Shown here: positions 1 to 7,430 of the stretch, one piece after another
How positions within the stretch are numbered: the first letter of the stretch is position 1
How the letters are laid out: each line of letters opens with the position of its first letter
From: Methylophaga sp. OBS4
GTDB taxonomy: Bacteria; Pseudomonadota; Gammaproteobacteria; Nitrosococcales; Methylophagaceae
Reading direction: 5' to 3'
NCBI RefSeq assembly: GCF_026319305.1
Contig: NZ_JAPDMV010000025.1
Span: 1-46,399 of the forward strand
DNA length: 46,399 nt
Program-made: the position numbers and the translations under genes
Notes under the pieces: model-generated
What the model was told of the DNA's origin: nothing
The model's database searches: none
What the model saw: the letters and a program-made list of their open reading frames with translations, nothing else

Positions 1-262
1 GGTATTGTCATTGCGAGCGATAGCGAAACAATCCAGTCCTGATTTCGAACAAGATCCGGCCAATGAGAATGAATATGACGGGCATGACTTGCTGAATCTG
101 CGGGTGACAACCAGGGTGACTGAAAAACTGACATTGCATGGACAAATCAAAAATATTCTGGATGAAGAATATGCTGACCGTGCTGACTTTGCTTTCGGAG
201 AACATCGTTTCTTCCCCGGTCGGGAGCGTACTTATCAGATCGGGGCTACTTATAGTTTCTGA
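1..262 (+). pseudogene. TonB-dependent receptor, C-terminal remnant
   Basis: From about base 38 to the stop at 260-262 the frame encodes the last strands of a TonB-dependent outer-membrane receptor. Visible signs are the beta-strand LLNLRVTTRVTEKLTLHGQI, the family signature KNILDEEYADR, and a terminal strand ending in phenylalanine (YQIGATYSF), as the barrel-assembly machinery prefers. The family is normally 600-800 residues, so at most about 75 residues remain. The bases before 38 do not look like receptor sequence but like a dispersed repeat read in frame (LRAIAKQSS). Either the gene was broken at this point, or the repeat sits inside a gene continuing left of the window. The substrate cannot be told from this piece. 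Confidence 0.75.
7..36. repeat. Dispersed-repeat-like sequence at a receptor-gene junction
   Basis: Bases 7-36 read GTCATTGCGAGCG, then ATAGCGAAACAATCCAG. This strongly resembles the short interspersed repeats of the GTCATTGCGAGCG...AGCGAAGCAATCC type found in many proteobacterial genomes. Only one copy is visible here, so calling it a repeat rests on resemblance. It lies exactly where similarity to a TonB receptor stops. Confidence 0.5.
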
Positions 263-288
263 GTCTGAGGAACTCCAAAAATTTGGCT

Positions 289-313
289 GGCTCCCATGCT
301 CCGCGTGGGAGCC
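289..313. repeat. Hairpin-forming intergenic repeat-like element
   Basis: GGCTCCCA (289-296) pairs perfectly with TGGGAGCC (306-313) around a 9-base loop. The arms resemble the GGCTCCCACGC...GCGTGGGAGCC palindromes scattered between genes in several gammaproteobacteria. There is no T-tract after it, so it is not an obvious terminator, although it lies 27 bases after the receptor remnant's stop codon. Confidence 0.5.
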
Positions 314-430
314 TGTTCCAACAAATCCACATATTTCGCCGATTCTTGCGGCTCAGAGCAAGTCTATCGTGTGGCTGGCACCCGACACCAAAAAGGAATC
401 GTCATCGCGTGGCCATCTCTTTTTGAATAA

Positions 431-455
431 TCTGCGCTTATCTGCGAAATCTGCG
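431..455. repeat. Three tandem TCTGCG hexamers
   Basis: TCTGCG occurs at 431-436, 441-446 and 450-455, one helical turn or slightly less apart, just beyond the end of the ATP-grasp gene. Similar ATCTGCG clusters occur as intergenic repeats in other bacteria. No function can be assigned. Confidence 0.4.
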
Positions 456-458
456 GAT

Positions 459-1946
459 TTATGAATGGCTACGGCCCGCCGATTTTTTCTGCTCCAGCCG
501 GCGCAGAAATTCGCGCATGATGTCATCGTAAAGCGCCATGCCCAGATAAGCGTCTTCAACCCCGGCATCAATGCTGGGATTGTCATTGATTTCGATGATC
601 ACAATCCGGTTGCCGCTTTGTTTGATATCAATACCATACAAACCATCGCCGATCAGTTTGGCGGCTTTGGTTGCGATACGAATCACCTTTTCCGGTACTT
701 CGCTGATGGGGATCGCGCTGGATTTACCGCTGGCAGTGCCTTTTTTACTGTGATGGTTGTAGATCTGCCAGTGCCCCTTGCTCATAAAATACTGGCAGGC
801 ATAGATAGCCTGATTGTTAAACACGCCAATGCGCCAATCGTAATCGGTGTACATATATTCCTGTAACAGGATAATGGCCGATTGCTGGAAAAACGCTGGC
901 GCCTGCTGCCGCAGTTCGTCGGCATTTTTGACTTTGATGATGCCCTTGGAAAAAGCGCCATCCGGGATTTTCATCACCAGCGGAAATGAGGCCTGTTCAC
1001 ACAGGGCGTCCAGTCCGGCCTGATCATTGCGATAGAGCAGGTACGAGTCCGGCATCGGCAGATCATGGGCGGCCAGCAGTTCTTTCAGGTAGATCTTGTT
1101 GGTGCAGCGAATAATCGATGTAGGATCGTCGACGACGATCAAGCCTTCGCTTTCAGCACGACGGGCAAATTTATAAGTATGGTTATGCGTGGCCGTGGTT
1201 TCACGGATAAATAAGGCGTCGTACTCGGCGAGGCGGATATATTCCTTCGGCGTGATCAGTTCGACATCAATACCGATACGGCGGCCACTGCTGATAAAAC
1301 GTTTCAGTGCGGCGGCATTACTGGGCGGCATGGCTTCCTGCGGATTATGCAGAATCGCCATGTCGTAACGAAACTGACGGCGTTTCAGCGGCTTGCGCCA
1401 CAGGCGGTGACTGAAGCTGTCGAGCGCCTCGGCAAAAAAGTCCTGTTCCGCTTCATTGAGCTTGTTAATGGCGCCGGCTTTGATGCGGCTGATAGTCCAG
1501 TGGCCCTTGAAGCTGAATTCAACATCCAGGATCGGGCAGGGGAACTGCTCAAAAATCTGCCGCGCCAGTTTTTGTAATGAGGCTTCCGGTGTTTGACCAA
1601 AACAGATTTTCAGCACAAAACTTTGTGACTGCGCCGCTGAAGCCAGCAGTTTATTCAGCTGTGCCGACAGATCTGACAGATCATAGGCATAGAGACTTTT
1701 GCGGGACAGGTCATTAATCGTGCGCAAACCGGGCAAAACTTTATGTCCGCGCGCTTCGGCGACCATGGAACAATAATAACCGCGACTGAGGTAGTCCAGA
1801 CTGCGGCAAAGGTTGAGAATTTGCGCACGACTGTCGGCGCGCTGCGGTGGTGCTTGTAGATATTTATCTACGCCGATGACTTGCTCGCTGGGAAAGTAAG
1901 GACCCCAGTCGGCAATATTTTCAACTATTATCAAGTGCTTAGTCAT
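459..1946 (-). CDS. RimK-like ATP-grasp ligase with N-terminal RLAN domain
   Basis: A 495-residue protein predicted to form amide or peptide bonds using ATP, through an acyl-phosphate intermediate. The first ~150 residues match the RLAN region (RimK-like ATP-grasp N-terminal): it starts MTKHLIIVENIADWGPYFP and contains YLSRGYYCSMVAEARGHKVLP. The ATP-grasp fold follows from about residue 270, with MPDSYLLYR, the nucleotide-binding strand FPLVMKIPDGAFSKGI, the hinge ILLQEYMYTDYDWRIGVF, and the metal-binding end IVIIEINDNPSIDAG. No signal peptide is seen, so it should be cytoplasmic. It diverges from the DUF2817 peptidase and GNAT-C39 genes, which fits a shared peptide-modification task, although the substrate is unknown. 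The ATG start agrees with the conserved N-terminus. RimK itself (glutamate ligation to ribosomal protein S6) is shorter and lacks RLAN, so that function should not be transferred. Confidence 0.85.
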   Translation of the reverse strand: MTKHLIIVENIADWGPYFPSEQVIGVDKYLQAPPQRADSRAQILNLCRSLDYLSRGYYCSMVAEARGHKVLPGLRTINDLSRKSLYAYDLSDLSAQLNKLLASAAQSQSFVLKICFGQTPEASLQKLARQIFEQFPCPILDVEFSFKGHWTISRIKAGAINKLNEAEQDFFAEALDSFSHRLWRKPLKRRQFRYDMAILHNPQEAMPPSNAAALKRFISSGRRIGIDVELITPKEYIRLAEYDALFIRETTATHNHTYKFARRAESEGLIVVDDPTSIIRCTNKIYLKELLAAHDLPMPDSYLLYRNDQAGLDALCEQASFPLVMKIPDGAFSKGIIKVKNADELRQQAPAFFQQSAIILLQEYMYTDYDWRIGVFNNQAIYACQYFMSKGHWQIYNHHSKKGTASGKSSAIPISEVPEKVIRIATKAAKLIGDGLYGIDIKQSGNRIVIIEINDNPSIDAGVEDAYLGMALYDDIMREFLRRLEQKKSAGRSHS

Positions 1947-2113
1947 TAGTTGCCTTTGCTTCCTCCTGCGCCAGCGTCTTGTTTAAATGCGAATAATAAG
2001 GGCATTCTGCAATTGAGGTGATAAAAATTTTTGCGTCTGGTTTTATTTGCTGGTCAAAATGGGAAAACTCACCTATCCTTCGCGAAAAATTTCTGTACAG
2101 GAGGCCAGTTACC

Positions 2114-3187
2114 ATGTATGCCGATGCCGTTTTAAGTGTTTTTTCGCAGCGCTACGCTGGTGCACGAGATAAATTTATCAGTAATGTCGAGACCAGTTCG
2201 ATAGTCGAAAAGCTGACCAGCCTGCCGCATCCGTTAAAAGGTCCGAAAAACGAGAAGTTATTCTGTGACATTGCCTGGACAGGTAATCCGAAGGCTGACA
2301 ACGTTTTGGTATTGGTTTCCGGCCTTCATGGTGTTGAAGGGGCCGTGGGTTCAGCTATTCAATCTGATTTTGTCACCCGCCATCGGCGCCTGCCGCCGGA
2401 TGTGTGTGTCGTACTGGTGCATGCCATTAACCCGTGGGGCTTTGCCTGGGCCAGTCGCAATGATCATGACGGCGTAGACGTTAACCGCAACTTTGTTGAC
2501 TTCAATGCCGACCTGCCTGTTTCTCAGGCAACGGAAATCTGGCGGGAACTACAGGATGGCAAAACAGATATTGCAGCAGTGGCGGAAGATCGTCAGCAAT
2601 TGGATATGTTGTCACAAGGGCAGTATGCAGATCCTCAGGCGCCATACTATGGCGGTACACAAGCCTCCTGGTCACGTCAGTGTATCGAACAGCTGGCAGC
2701 ACAGCTCAAGCCGGCCAGCCGTAAAAAAATCATTGTGATTGATATTCACAGCGGATTGGGGCCTTACGGTTATGGTGAGCTGATTTGTGATCATCCTGTT
2801 GACACTGCCGGCCGGGATTATGCCGTGGAATTATTTGGCGCGACGGTAACCGAACCGGCGCTGGGTACCTCCAGTTCGGGCACTAAACTGGGCTTGCATG
2901 ATTATTTCTGGCATAGCCAGGGTGAGCATGTGTGCTTTCTGACGCTGGAGTTCGGTACTTTTGGCAATCAGCAAATGCTGCGAGTGTTGTCTGACGATCA
3001 GCAACTGCAACAGCAGGGTAAGATTGACTGGCAGGATGATACGACCATGGACGTCAAACATGCGATGCAGGACTTTTTCTGTCCTGATGAAAGACAATGG
3101 CAGGAACTGGTACTGTTCCGTGGCCGTCAGGTGATCGGAATGGCGCTGGACGGATTGACAGAAAATGGCGATCACAACGGACGCTGA
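2114..3187 (+). CDS. DUF2817 family, M14-like zinc carboxypeptidase
   Basis: A 357-residue protein of the DUF2817 group of M14-like metallocarboxypeptidases, predicted to hydrolyse a peptide or amide bond. The zinc ligands look intact: H72 and E75 in SGLHGVEG, and H212 in IDIHSGLG. The DVNRNF motif (123-128) parallels the Asn-Arg substrate-binding pair of carboxypeptidases, and E279 in LTLEFGTF is the likely general base. The frame stays open to 2018, but the ATG at 2114 has a strong AGGAGG at 2099-2104 and gives the conserved family start MYADAVLSVFSQRY, so it is preferred. No signal peptide is seen. The next gene starts 23 bases before this one ends, indicating translational coupling. With the divergent ATP-grasp ligase it suggests opposing synthesis and cleavage of one amide product; that is inference. 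Confidence 0.85.
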   Translation: MYADAVLSVFSQRYAGARDKFISNVETSSIVEKLTSLPHPLKGPKNEKLFCDIAWTGNPKADNVLVLVSGLHGVEGAVGSAIQSDFVTRHRRLPPDVCVVLVHAINPWGFAWASRNDHDGVDVNRNFVDFNADLPVSQATEIWRELQDGKTDIAAVAEDRQQLDMLSQGQYADPQAPYYGGTQASWSRQCIEQLAAQLKPASRKKIIVIDIHSGLGPYGYGELICDHPVDTAGRDYAVELFGATVTEPALGTSSSGTKLGLHDYFWHSQGEHVCFLTLEFGTFGNQQMLRVLSDDQQLQQQGKIDWQDDTTMDVKHAMQDFFCPDERQWQELVLFRGRQVIGMALDGLTENGDHNGR

Positions 3188-4283
3188 GCTGCTTATTCGC
3201 GAAGCGACACTCGCAGACGTCGACGCACTCAGTAAGCTGGAAAATCAATGTTTCGACTCTGATCGCCTTTCCCGCCGCAGCTTCAAGTGGATGATCGATA
3301 AAGGTCATACCTTATTGTTGACTGCGATGGCTGGCGACACCCTGGCGGGTTATGTTTTACTGCTTTACTCGCGAGGCACTTCACTGGGACGGGTCTATTC
3401 TCTGGCTGTGTCTCAGCCTTATCGCAAGTTGGGTGTGGCTGCCAAACTGATGGCGGCAGCAGAAACAAGAGCACTGGATGCCGGGCGCAGCTTCCTCAGA
3501 CTGGAAGTCCGGCCCGATAATATGGCGGCGATCCGGCTATACGAAAAACTGGGTTATCAGCCGTTTGATATTGTCAGTGATTTTTATGAGGACCACGCCG
3601 ACGCCCTCAGAATGATGAAGGTGTTGCATCATCTGCCGGAAATCACCCATCCGCAAGTAGCGCACTACTCACAGACTACCGATTTCACCTGTGGCTCCGC
3701 CTGCCTGATGATGGCCCTGAAAGCCTTTGCACCCGATACTATGTTGGACAGGAAACTGGAACTGCAATTATGGCGTGAAGCGACCACCATTTTCATGACA
3801 TCCGGTCATGGCGGCTGCAGCCCGCAGGGCCTGGCGCTGGCTGCATTTCAGCGAGGTCTTAACACGACACTGATTTGTAATTCGGACGAGATTCCGTTTA
3901 TTAATGGTGTACGCAGTGAAGATAAAAAAGCGGTGATCGAGTGCGTACATCAGAACTTTATCGAGCAAATCAACAATTTTGAAATCGAGCAGCAACAGGC
4001 CGCAGTCGATGTGGCACTATTAAGACAATACCTGGATCAGGGTGCTTTAGCTTTGGTATTGATCAGTTCTTACCGGCTCAATCAGAGTAAATCACCGCAT
4101 TGGGTGCTGGTGGTGTCGGTGTCCGATACCTTTGTCTATTTTCACGATCCCGACGTGGATTGGGACGATAATAAAAGCATTACCGACAGCGGTTATATTC
4201 CGGTGACCCATAAAGAGTTCAACCGCATGTCGGGCTACGGCAAACCGCGCTATCAGGCAGCGGTTATGCTCAAACAAGCCTGA
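3165..4283 (+). CDS. GNAT acetyltransferase fused to C39-like (DUF3335) cysteine peptidase
   Basis: A 372-residue two-domain protein. Residues ~8-152 form a GNAT N-acyltransferase related to RimI: acetyl-CoA loop PYRKLGVAAKLM (86-97) and strand RLEVRPDNMAAIRLYEKLGY. Residues ~165-370 are a papain-like peptidase of the C39/DUF3335 group: Q170 (oxyanion), C176 in TDFTCGSAC, H312 in SPHWVLVVSV, and HDPD (327-330) giving the third residue. One chain could therefore acylate an amino group and cut a peptide bond, often after a double-glycine-like site in C39 enzymes. It overlaps the DUF2817 gene by 23 bases and sits opposite the RLAN ATP-grasp ligase, which supports a joint pathway. There is no ABC transporter next door, so it is not an ordinary bacteriocin-exporter C39 domain. 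The substrate is unknown. Confidence 0.85.
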   Translation: MAITTDAELLIREATLADVDALSKLENQCFDSDRLSRRSFKWMIDKGHTLLLTAMAGDTLAGYVLLLYSRGTSLGRVYSLAVSQPYRKLGVAAKLMAAAETRALDAGRSFLRLEVRPDNMAAIRLYEKLGYQPFDIVSDFYEDHADALRMMKVLHHLPEITHPQVAHYSQTTDFTCGSACLMMALKAFAPDTMLDRKLELQLWREATTIFMTSGHGGCSPQGLALAAFQRGLNTTLICNSDEIPFINGVRSEDKKAVIECVHQNFIEQINNFEIEQQQAAVDVALLRQYLDQGALALVLISSYRLNQSKSPHWVLVVSVSDTFVYFHDPDVDWDDNKSITDSGYIPVTHKEFNRMSGYGKPRYQAAVMLKQA

Positions 4284-4338
4284 GGGTTCTGAACTTCACA
4301 ACTGACATAAGGTCTATTAGACGACTTTAGGAAAGACG

Positions 4339-4794
4339 ATGTTAGCGAAACTGAAACAGATTTTTACCGACCCGTTGTCGTTGCAAACAACTGAGGTGCC
4401 GGTTGATGACACACAATCTCGTGCATTGGCCGCGGTTGCCTTGATGGTTGAAATCATTGCCGTTGATGATGAGCAGCATGATGCGGAAAAAAGAATGCTG
4501 CGAGTGCTTTTGCAGCGTCAGTTTGATGTACCTGCGGATGAAGCGGAAGCTTTGATCGAACAGGCGGAGCAAGCGCATCAGTCAGCAACAGATTTTTACC
4601 GCTTTACCTCTGAAATCAACCGGCAGTTCAGTGCCGAAGAAAAAATCAAGCTGATTGAATCATTGTGGCAGTTGGCCTGGGCCGACAAGGAGCTGCATGA
4701 ACTGGAACAGCATGTGATCCGGCGGCTGGCAAACCTGCTGCATGTTTCTCACAAAGACTTTATCGCCGCCAAATTGCGGGTAGTGGGTAAGTAA
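4339..4794 (+). CDS. TerB-like (tellurite-resistance-type) helical protein
   Basis: A 151-residue soluble, all-helical, acidic protein resembling the TerB/YebE family. Evidence is the spacing of VALMVEIIAVDDEQHDAEKR near the N-terminus and of LIESLWQLAWADKELHELE near residues 105-123, the two paired acidic helices typical of TerB-like domains that bind metal. It is a stand-alone domain without TerC, TerD or TerE neighbours, so tellurite resistance should not be assumed; its molecular role is unknown. It follows the GNAT-C39 gene by 55 bases in the same direction and may be co-transcribed. An AGGAAAGACG stretch precedes the ATG. Confidence 0.75.
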   Translation: MLAKLKQIFTDPLSLQTTEVPVDDTQSRALAAVALMVEIIAVDDEQHDAEKRMLRVLLQRQFDVPADEAEALIEQAEQAHQSATDFYRFTSEINRQFSAEEKIKLIESLWQLAWADKELHELEQHVIRRLANLLHVSHKDFIAAKLRVVGK

Positions 4795-5313
4795 ATTCAG
4801 ATATTTCCGGGCCTTAGCGACTATAAACAAGCTCTTGGTTGTAGAGCCTTTCCACAGGCGTTCACTGGAAACGCTTACCAGGCAATTGCAAATCTCCTAT
4901 CAGGGCAGCACTACGCATGCCCCTGACCTTTGGCTGGCGGCAAGGGAGGCCTGTTTAATAGGGGTCTAACAAAACGACAATACCATCAAATCACGGACAA
5001 AGTGGTCACAGGGTTGGCAGGGCTATCTGCGGTATCAGCCGTCGGATCACCGGCCAAAAAGCAAGATTTTCGCGTGAGAAGAGTAGCGTTACAGTGTAAA
5101 AAGAGGTTCGCTTCCTGTCTGGTCGAGCTCAAAAAATGGGTTGTGTGTTCGGGAAAGGGCTTTTATGCTTCTAAATATGTTTATTTCGCGTCAGCAAGCG
5201 GGATTGGCCGTTAGGGGTAGACATAGGACGGAAGAGAGAAGACTGAGAACAACCCGTTCCTGACTTCTCGATTCTGGCTCCAGGATTCTTGAATAAACAA
5301 GGAGATTGGTGCA
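4795..5313. other. Intergenic stretch of about 520 bases, no gene recognised
   Basis: No convincing gene is seen. A 94-codon frame at 4930-5214 opens with TTG, has no good ribosome-binding site and resembles no family. Bases ~5220-5295 are purine-rich then carry short CTGACTTCTCG / TTCTGGCTCC-like units, reminiscent of low-complexity intergenic repeats. The stretch separates two blocks of different base composition and could be the left edge of a transferred segment. The only clear signal is AAGGAG at 5299-5304, the ribosome-binding site of the next gene. Confidence 0.5.
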
Positions 5314-6249
5314 ATGACCACACTGCGGGCGGCTGTCATCGGCGTCGGATATCTCGGACGCTTTCATGCACAGAAATACGCTGCGCTGTCGGGAGTCGAT
5401 CTCGTCGCTGTCGTTGATATCGATGCGCAACGTGCACAACAAGTCGCCACCGAAGTCGGCACCGCTGCGTATGATGATTATCGTCAGATTCTCGACAAAG
5501 CCGATGTTGTTTCGATCGCCGTTCCCACCCAGTTCCATTATGATGTCGCTAGGGATTTCCTCAGTGCCGGCTGCCATATCCTCCTGGAGAAGCCGATAAC
5601 CCAAACTGTTGAAGAAGCCGATGAACTGATCGCTATCGCGACTGAAAAGAAACTGGTTTTTCAGGCAGGGCACCTTGAGCGTTTCAATCCCGCGATAATG
5701 GCTCTCAAAGGGGTACTCAACAATCCGGTCTTCATCGAATCGCACCGGCTTGCCCCCTTCAAACCTCGGGGCACGGACGTTAATGTCGTACTCGATCTTA
5801 TGATCCACGATATCGATATCCTGCTGACCCTGGTCCCTTCGACCGTCAAGATGATTAATTCCGTCGGAGTTCCGGTTCTGTCGCAGGAAGTCGACATCGC
5901 CAACGCGCGTCTGCAGTTTGAAAACGGTTGCGTGGCCAATGTTACCGCCAGTCGCGTTAGCCGCGAAACGATGCGCAAAATCCGCATCTTCCAGCCCGAC
6001 GCCTATATTTCCATCGACTACCAGGCTTGCAAGATTTCCATTTTGCGCAAAGGTGGAAACGGATTACCAATACCCGGACTTCCGGAAACCTCCATGGAAG
6101 AGCGCATTTTCGAACAAGTCGATGTGCTTTTGGAGGAGATTCGCTCATTTCTCGATGCTGTGCGTAAAGGAACACCGCCGCTGGTGAGTGGCGAGGAGGG
6201 GAAACGCGCTCTCGGACTGGCCTTGCGGATCAATCGCAAGCTGGCATGA
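5314..6249 (+). CDS. gnnA: Gfo/Idh/MocA oxidoreductase, probable UDP-GlcNAc 3-dehydrogenase (GnnA-like)
   Basis: A 311-residue NAD-dependent sugar oxidoreductase. The Rossmann motif GVGYLG is at 10-15, the family signature EKP with catalytic K93 at 92-94, and GHLERFNPA and MIHDIDILL mark the substrate-binding half. In the GnnA/GnnB pathway (known from Acidithiobacillus and Leptospira) this enzyme oxidises UDP-GlcNAc at C3 before transamination. The assignment rests on context: the next gene is a DegT aminotransferase and the third is lpxB. Generic Gfo/Idh enzymes act on many sugars, so the exact substrate is inferred. AAGGAG lies 9 bases upstream of the ATG. Codon choice (many ATC, GTC, CTC) is G+C-richer than in surrounding genes, suggesting transfer. 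Confidence 0.75.
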   Translation: MTTLRAAVIGVGYLGRFHAQKYAALSGVDLVAVVDIDAQRAQQVATEVGTAAYDDYRQILDKADVVSIAVPTQFHYDVARDFLSAGCHILLEKPITQTVEEADELIAIATEKKLVFQAGHLERFNPAIMALKGVLNNPVFIESHRLAPFKPRGTDVNVVLDLMIHDIDILLTLVPSTVKMINSVGVPVLSQEVDIANARLQFENGCVANVTASRVSRETMRKIRIFQPDAYISIDYQACKISILRKGGNGLPIPGLPETSMEERIFEQVDVLLEEIRSFLDAVRKGTPPLVSGEEGKRALGLALRINRKLA

Positions 6250-6338
6250 AATCACTCCCTGCCCCGTTGTTATCCCAAAATCATCGGAGAGAGGGCTTTG
6301 CCGCGCTGTTCTTTTGACGTTTTTTCCGGAGCAAGAAC

Positions 6339-7430
6339 ATGGATATTCCGATGGTGGATCTCAAAATTCAGTTCGAATCGCTGCGCGACGAGATCGAAAG
6401 CGGATTTCGCCAAGTGCTAGAAACGACACACTTCATTCTCGGCCCGCAGGGGCGCTCACTGGAAACTGAAGTTGCCGCATATTGTGGTGTTCAGCACGCC
6501 ATCGCCGTCGCGTCCGGCACCGATGCCTTGCACCTGGCGCTGCGTGCCGCAGGTATCGGTTCCGGTGACGAAGTCATCACGACCGCTTTTACCTTTATTG
6601 CTACCGCCGAGGCAATCTCCTACGTCGGCGCCGAGCCGGTTTTTGTCGATATCGATCCGGAGACCTTCAACATCGATGTGGATCTGATCGAGGCGGCCAT
6701 AACCCCCCGCACCCGCGCCATCCTGCCCGTACATCTTTTCGGCCAGCCGGCCGATCTCGAACCGATAGCCGCACTGTGCCGCAGATACAATCTGAAGTGC
6801 ATCGAGGACTGCGCCCAGTCGTTTGGTGCCGACTACGGCGGCAAGATGACGGGCAGCTTTGGCGATTTCGGCTGTTTTTCTTTTTTCCCGAGCAAAAACC
6901 TCGGCTGCTACGGTGACGGCGGCATGATCGTCACCGATAGCGATGATCTGGCCCATACGGTAAGGGTGCTGGCCAATCACGGCAGCCAGGAGCGCTACCA
7001 CCACGCTGTTATCGGCTATAACAGCCGCCTTGATGAACTACAGGCTGTGGTGCTGCGGGCGAAACTGCCACAGATTGACCGCTACAACCAGGCCCGGCGT
7101 CGCAACGCGGCTTTGTATACCGAGCGCCTCCAGGATTGGGAGGGACGCTCGCCGGTGGAGGACGGCAAGGGCACCCATGTCTATCACCAGTACACCCTGC
7201 TGACGAAACGACGCGATGCGGTGCAGAAGGCGCTTGCGGAAACGGGGATCGCCAGTGCCGTCTATTATCCGATACCGCTTCACCGGCAGGAGATCTACCG
7301 TGAGCGTTTTGCAGATGTTTCGCTGCCCGTCACCGAAGCGGTCGCCTCTCAGGTCCTCTCCTTGCCTATGTATCCGGAATTGACCGAGGCGCAGATCGAC
7401 AGGATCTGTGCCGTGGTGCTGACGGCGTGA
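6339..7430 (+). CDS. gnnB: DegT/DnrJ/EryC1 aminotransferase, probable GnnB-like
   Basis: A 363-residue PLP-dependent sugar aminotransferase of the DegT family. Characteristic stretches are VASGTDALHLALRA (58-71), DEVITTAFTFIATAEA, VHLFGQPAD, IEDCAQSFGA (cofactor aspartate) and FFPSKNLGCYGDGG with the PLP-binding lysine at K186. GnnB transfers an amino group from glutamate to 3-keto-UDP-GlcNAc, giving UDP-GlcNAc3N, which LpxA-type acyltransferases then N-acylate so that lipid A carries amide-linked chains at position 3. It lies 89 bases after the oxidoreductase and overlaps lpxB by 4 bases (GTGA), so the cassette is very likely one transcript. A DegT enzyme for another 3-amino sugar in surface polysaccharide is the main alternative, but no glycosyltransferases are nearby. 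Confidence 0.75.
   Translation: MDIPMVDLKIQFESLRDEIESGFRQVLETTHFILGPQGRSLETEVAAYCGVQHAIAVASGTDALHLALRAAGIGSGDEVITTAFTFIATAEAISYVGAEPVFVDIDPETFNIDVDLIEAAITPRTRAILPVHLFGQPADLEPIAALCRRYNLKCIEDCAQSFGADYGGKMTGSFGDFGCFSFFPSKNLGCYGDGGMIVTDSDDLAHTVRVLANHGSQERYHHAVIGYNSRLDELQAVVLRAKLPQIDRYNQARRRNAALYTERLQDWEGRSPVEDGKGTHVYHQYTLLTKRRDAVQKALAETGIASAVYYPIPLHRQEIYRERFADVSLPVTEAVASQVLSLPMYPELTEAQIDRICAVVLTA

Noticed and set aside
4339..4794. Tellurite resistance determinant
   Set aside because: A lone TerB-like domain without TerC, TerD, TerE or TerZ partners does not support this function.
4930..5214. 94-codon open frame between the TerB-like and gnnA-like genes
   Set aside because: Starts at TTG, no ribosome-binding site, no recognisable family and odd composition; treated as noise.
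5191..5808. 205-codon open frame on the reverse strand
   Set aside because: Antisense to the gnnA-like gene; no start context and no family resemblance.
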